Of a stretch of 18,139 bases of DNA, positions 15,707-18,139 are shown piece by piece. Location of the stretch: contig SKYW01000031.1 in assembly GCA_007127695.1 (NCBI GenBank), forward strand, positions 1-18,139, read 5' to 3'. Under the pieces are notes generated by a model. The model saw nothing but the letters and a program-made list of their open reading frames with translations, was not told the DNA's origin and searched no databases. The stretch comes from Balneolales bacterium. GTDB lineage: Bacteria; Bacteroidota; Rhodothermia; Balneolales; Natronogracilivirgulaceae. Each line of letters opens with the position of its first letter. Position 1 is the first letter of the stretch. The position numbers and the translations under genes are program-made.

Positions 15707-16641
15707 TCACTTCAACCGGATGGATCATCATCACAGCCATTTTGGCGGCAACCTCCTGTGCCCTGGTGGGTACATTCCTTGTATTGCGCAAAATGTCGCT
15801 TATGGGCGATGCCATATCACATGCCGTGCTTCCTGGAATTGTGATCGCCTTCCTCGTGACGGCGAGCCGGAACACCTTTCCGATGCTGATCGGCGCAGGA
15901 ATTTTCGGACTGTTCACGGTCTGGCTCACCGAGGAGCTCAGCAAGAAAGGGCGCATTTTCCATGACGCCTCCATGGGAATTGTTTTCACCACGCTGTTTG
16001 CCATTGGTGTCATCATGATTTCCCTGTTTGCGGCTAACGTGGATATCGACCAGGAATGCGTGCTGTACGGGGAAATTGCCTATGTTCCCTGGGACCTGTG
16101 GATATGGCGGGGAACCAACATGGGTCCCCGGCCGGTCTGGATTCTCAGCATGGTTCTGCTTATCAACATCAGCTTTATTACCCTGATGTACAAGGAGCTT
16201 AAGACCTACAGTTTCAGTCCGCAACTGGCGGCAACCCTCGGACTGCCGGTTGGTTTGATCCATTACGGCCTGATGGGAACCGTCTCGTTCACGACGATCG
16301 CTTCCTTTGAGAGCGTGGGTGCCATTCTGGTCGTTGCACTGTTGATTGTTCCACCGGCAACCGCTTATCTTCTTACGGACCGGCTCCACAGGCTGTTATT
16401 GCTGGCGGTACTTTTTGGCATCACGTCGGCTGTGGGCGGTTACTACATGGCCTTATGGATCAACAGTTCCATTGCAGGGGCCATTGCCGTTGTGAACGGC
16501 ATACAATTTGCCCTTGTTTTCATCCTGGCACCCAGATACGGCTTGCTGGGCAAGAAGCTTGGCGGGCGCCGTGTCAGTAAATCCGAACCTGAGTCTATCT
16601 CTCATCCCGAACCGAAAGATATCCGGGAAACATTACCATAA
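15703..16641 (+). CDS. mntD: Metal ABC transporter permease (second subunit)
   Basis: 312 residues of the ABC-3 family in the inner membrane. The conserved stretch MSLMGDAISHAVLPG (31-45) is present, and seven to nine hydrophobic segments fill residues 8-285. The C-terminal 25 residues are charged. Unlike its partner it has no fused sensor. The two permeases probably form a heterodimer, as in TroCD or MntCD. The start is well supported: ATG overlapping the previous TGA, and AGGAGG 6 nt upstream (15691-15696). There is a 28-nt gap to the zinc-finger gene. Symbol provisional. Confidence 0.94.
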   Translation: MITSTGWIIITAILAATSCALVGTFLVLRKMSLMGDAISHAVLPGIVIAFLVTASRNTFPMLIGAGIFGLFTVWLTEELSKKGRIFHDASMGIVFTTLFAIGVIMISLFAANVDIDQECVLYGEIAYVPWDLWIWRGTNMGPRPVWILSMVLLINISFITLMYKELKTYSFSPQLAATLGLPVGLIHYGLMGTVSFTTIASFESVGAILVVALLIVPPATAYLLTDRLHRLLLLAVLFGITSAVGGYYMALWINSSIAGAIAVVNGIQFALVFILAPRYGLLGKKLGGRRVSKSEPESISHPEPKDIRETLP

Positions 16642-16669
16642 GCGGCTCCGGCCACATCCACAAACCATT

Positions 16670-17005
16670 ATGCTCTCAGAAGATCAAAGAAAAGAGGTGA
16701 AAGATACCATCCAAAGGATGATCGCGGAGGCGGAAAAAGAGCTCAAGATCCTGAAAGAGCTTACGGCTGCCGTGGAACCGGACAATTCCATTGGCCGGAT
16801 TTCGCGCATGGATGCCATAAACAACAAATCCGTCAATGACGCCGCTTATCGAAACACCCGGAAACGGCTTAAGCAGCTGCAGAATGTGCAGGATATGGTG
16901 GACAGTCCCTCCTACGGAAAATGCGTGCGTTGCGGCAAGCCCATCGCCTATGAGCGCATACTGATCATGCCTGAAAAACGGGTCTGCGTCCATTGTTCCA
17001 CGTGA
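16670..17005 (+). CDS. DksA/TraR-family C4 zinc-finger protein
   Basis: 111 residues. Two helices (about 2-32 and 53-78) form a coiled coil, followed by a C4 finger: C85, C88, C106, C109 (CX2C-X17-CX2C, the spacing of DksA). The hairpin tip IGRISRMDAINNKSVNDAA (41-59) keeps an acidic D48, as in relatives annotated as DnaK-suppressor-like. Proteins of this kind enter the RNA polymerase secondary channel and alter initiation. The start at 16670 is chosen because it gives the usual N-terminus; an ATG at 16508 in the same frame would overlap the permease by 134 bp. It is last in the metal operon, 28 nt after mntD. Whether it senses metal or merely shares the transcript is unknown. Confidence 0.88.
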   Translation: MLSEDQRKEVKDTIQRMIAEAEKELKILKELTAAVEPDNSIGRISRMDAINNKSVNDAAYRNTRKRLKQLQNVQDMVDSPSYGKCVRCGKPIAYERILIMPEKRVCVHCST

Positions 17006-17009
17006 GCCG

Positions 17010-17029
17010 GATCCCCGCAGCTGGGGATC
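17010..17029 (+). terminator. Possible terminator hairpin between convergent genes
   Basis: GATCCCC (17010-17016) and GGGGATC (17023-17029) form a 7-bp stem with a 6-nt loop, 4 nt after the zinc-finger gene stop. The T-rich stretch (17041-17050) is 11 nt away, so it is a weak intrinsic terminator at best. Confidence 0.4.
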
Positions 17030-17050
17030 ACCGACTCTCGCTTTTGATTT

Positions 17051-18139
17051 TCAATCCATGTCCAGGATATCCCGGATCCGCTCGGACACATCCTCCAGGT
17101 GATAACGGGTCGGGTTGTCCGCGGCACGCGACACGGCCCTGTCAACATCACGTTTCAGGGCACGCAGGTGGCCACGGATCATGGCTGTCCCTTCACTGGA
17201 CGAGCGGATGAACGTTCCCGGAAGCTGGATCTCCATCACATCCAGGTAGGCCCGCTGCACATTCCGGCGATACATGTCAATGCTGACGCGATTTTGTCCA
17301 AGTTCCTGCCAAATCCCCTTGCGCAGATCCGTCATCATATCATCGACGGCAAAAATTTCCGAGCTGCTGCGGGTGGCTTCCATTTCGGCCATCCGGTTGA
17401 GGCGGGATGTGCTCATCAGGTTCATCAGCATCTGGCGCTGTCCCTGCATGATACGGTTGCCAGATCCAAAGGGCTGGATCAGGTCAAGCACATCCTGGTC
17501 AAGCAGGTATTGCGGTGTCTGGAACGCTTCTTCAAGCAAGTATTGCAACGCTTCGACCTGGCGTTCACGGGGAACCGGCGTGTAGACCGGTCCGTCCTGC
17601 CCGTATATCTTTCGTTCGCTGTAAATGCCTCCGACCCAGTTCACAACGTGTCCCAGCATCCAGTTGCGCTGCTGAAGAAGAGATCCGTACAATTCCTGGA
17701 GCGTCTGGTAATCATCCCCTTCCTGTCCGGCCGCATCCACAATGAAGGTCATGATGCGCTTGATGTTGGCGATGCCGTACTGTGTCGATTTGACGTGATT
17801 GTCGCCAAGCGCCTCGCGTTGCTGCGTGGGATCGTACATGGAGAGATTTCCGAACAGAAGCATCGGCTCATCTTCCTGGCGGGATGCGATTTCGTTCAGG
17901 AACGGTCGTTCTTCATCGGTGGATCGGGCTTCCGGAAATGATTTGTAGCCCCATTCGATGGAGAACTTGTCGTAGATGGATACGATCGGGAACATGTAGG
18001 CGCCATCGCCCGGCTGCGCGACGTAATTCATCCGGGCGTAATCCATTATGGATGGCGTGGTACCGTATTTGTGTGTGAACGTGGGGCTGCGCAGGCTGTC
18101 GGTCGGCACGGTTGCGCTGGACTTCATGTTATGCGGCAG
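17051..18139 (-). CDS. Zinc-dependent metalloprotease, DUF5117/DUF4953 type (C-terminal part)
   Basis: 362 residues visible, continuing past the window edge. The first residues seen are LPHNMKSS, which matches the end of the extended HExxHxxGxxH zinc motif; the His in LPHN would be the third zinc ligand, and the HExxH half is outside. SPTFTHKYGTTPSIMDYAR next gives the Met-turn region (SIMDYAR) of metzincin-like enzymes. The remaining 300 residues are helical and typical of this large family of exported proteases found in Bacteroidota and relatives. Substrate is unknown. The gene is convergent with the metal operon and separated by 45 bp, so it has separate control. An ATG at 18127 is only an internal Met. 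Confidence 0.9.
   Translation of the reverse strand: MPHNMKSSATVPTDSLRSPTFTHKYGTTPSIMDYARMNYVAQPGDGAYMFPIVSIYDKFSIEWGYKSFPEARSTDEERPFLNEIASRQEDEPMLLFGNLSMYDPTQQREALGDNHVKSTQYGIANIKRIMTFIVDAAGQEGDDYQTLQELYGSLLQQRNWMLGHVVNWVGGIYSERKIYGQDGPVYTPVPRERQVEALQYLLEEAFQTPQYLLDQDVLDLIQPFGSGNRIMQGQRQMLMNLMSTSRLNRMAEMEATRSSSEIFAVDDMMTDLRKGIWQELGQNRVSIDMYRRNVQRAYLDVMEIQLPGTFIRSSSEGTAMIRGHLRALKRDVDRAVSRAADNPTRYHLEDVSERIRDILDMD

Noticed and set aside
16508..16669. 54-codon upstream extension of the zinc-finger gene, overlapping mntD
   Set aside because: It would overlap the permease by 134 bp, encodes nothing family-like, and the internal ATG at 16670 gives the expected DksA/TraR N-terminus.

Overview
The window reads as a chromosomal segment of a Gram-negative bacterium from the Bacteroidota/Balneolota/Rhodothermota side of the tree, and I favour Balneolota. 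The reasons are two TonB-dependent receptors (one with an N-terminal carboxypeptidase-regulatory-like domain), a large class II ribonucleotide reductase, a DUF5117-type zinc metalloprotease, mostly weak Shine-Dalgarno sequences, and several promoter candidates resembling the Bacteroidetes pattern (TTG about 20 nt before TAnnTTTG). No rRNA, tRNA, CRISPR, insertion sequence or phage gene is visible. The taxonomic guess is an inference.

Layout. Positions 1-1214 (minus) hold a CheY-like single-domain response regulator followed by a GTG-started membrane protein with TPR-like helices, cut by the window edge. Positions 1309-2328 (minus) encode a dipeptide epimerase of the enolase superfamily. Positions 2434-2748 (plus) hold a compact, self-contained transcription unit for a 49-residue basic protein: promoter, strong ribosome site, ORF and hairpin terminator. 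Positions 2773-9109 (minus) form a vitamin B12 block: a promoter, a cobalamin riboswitch, a BtuB-like outer-membrane receptor, a 335-bp control region with two exact DnaA boxes, and nrdJ, the B12-dependent ribonucleotide reductase.

Positions 9179-17005 form a transition-metal uptake locus. A ZnuD-like TonB-dependent receptor (minus) is divergent from an operon on the plus strand: DtxR/MntR-family regulator, TroA-like lipoprotein, a 37-codon ORF bridging two genes through ATGA overlaps, ABC ATPase, a permease fused to a second DtxR-like sensor domain, a second permease, and a DksA/TraR-type zinc-finger protein. The divergent intergenic region contains two TTAG-N6-CTAA palindromes that overlap candidate promoters on both sides, so the regulator probably controls both the outer-membrane and inner-membrane steps. 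Positions 17051-18139 (minus) are the C-terminal part of a large zinc metalloprotease whose catalytic motif is split by the window edge.

How it fits together. The B12 block couples acquisition of a cofactor to an enzyme that needs it. In the metal block, metal would cross the outer membrane through the ZnuD-like receptor, be captured by the TroA-like lipoprotein, and be pumped inward by the ATPase and two permeases, with one soluble and one membrane-tethered DtxR-like sensor. The most unusual item is the permease-sensor fusion, in which all six dimerisation-domain metal ligands I could align are kept. The bridging 37-codon ORF and the 49-residue gene are the next most interesting.
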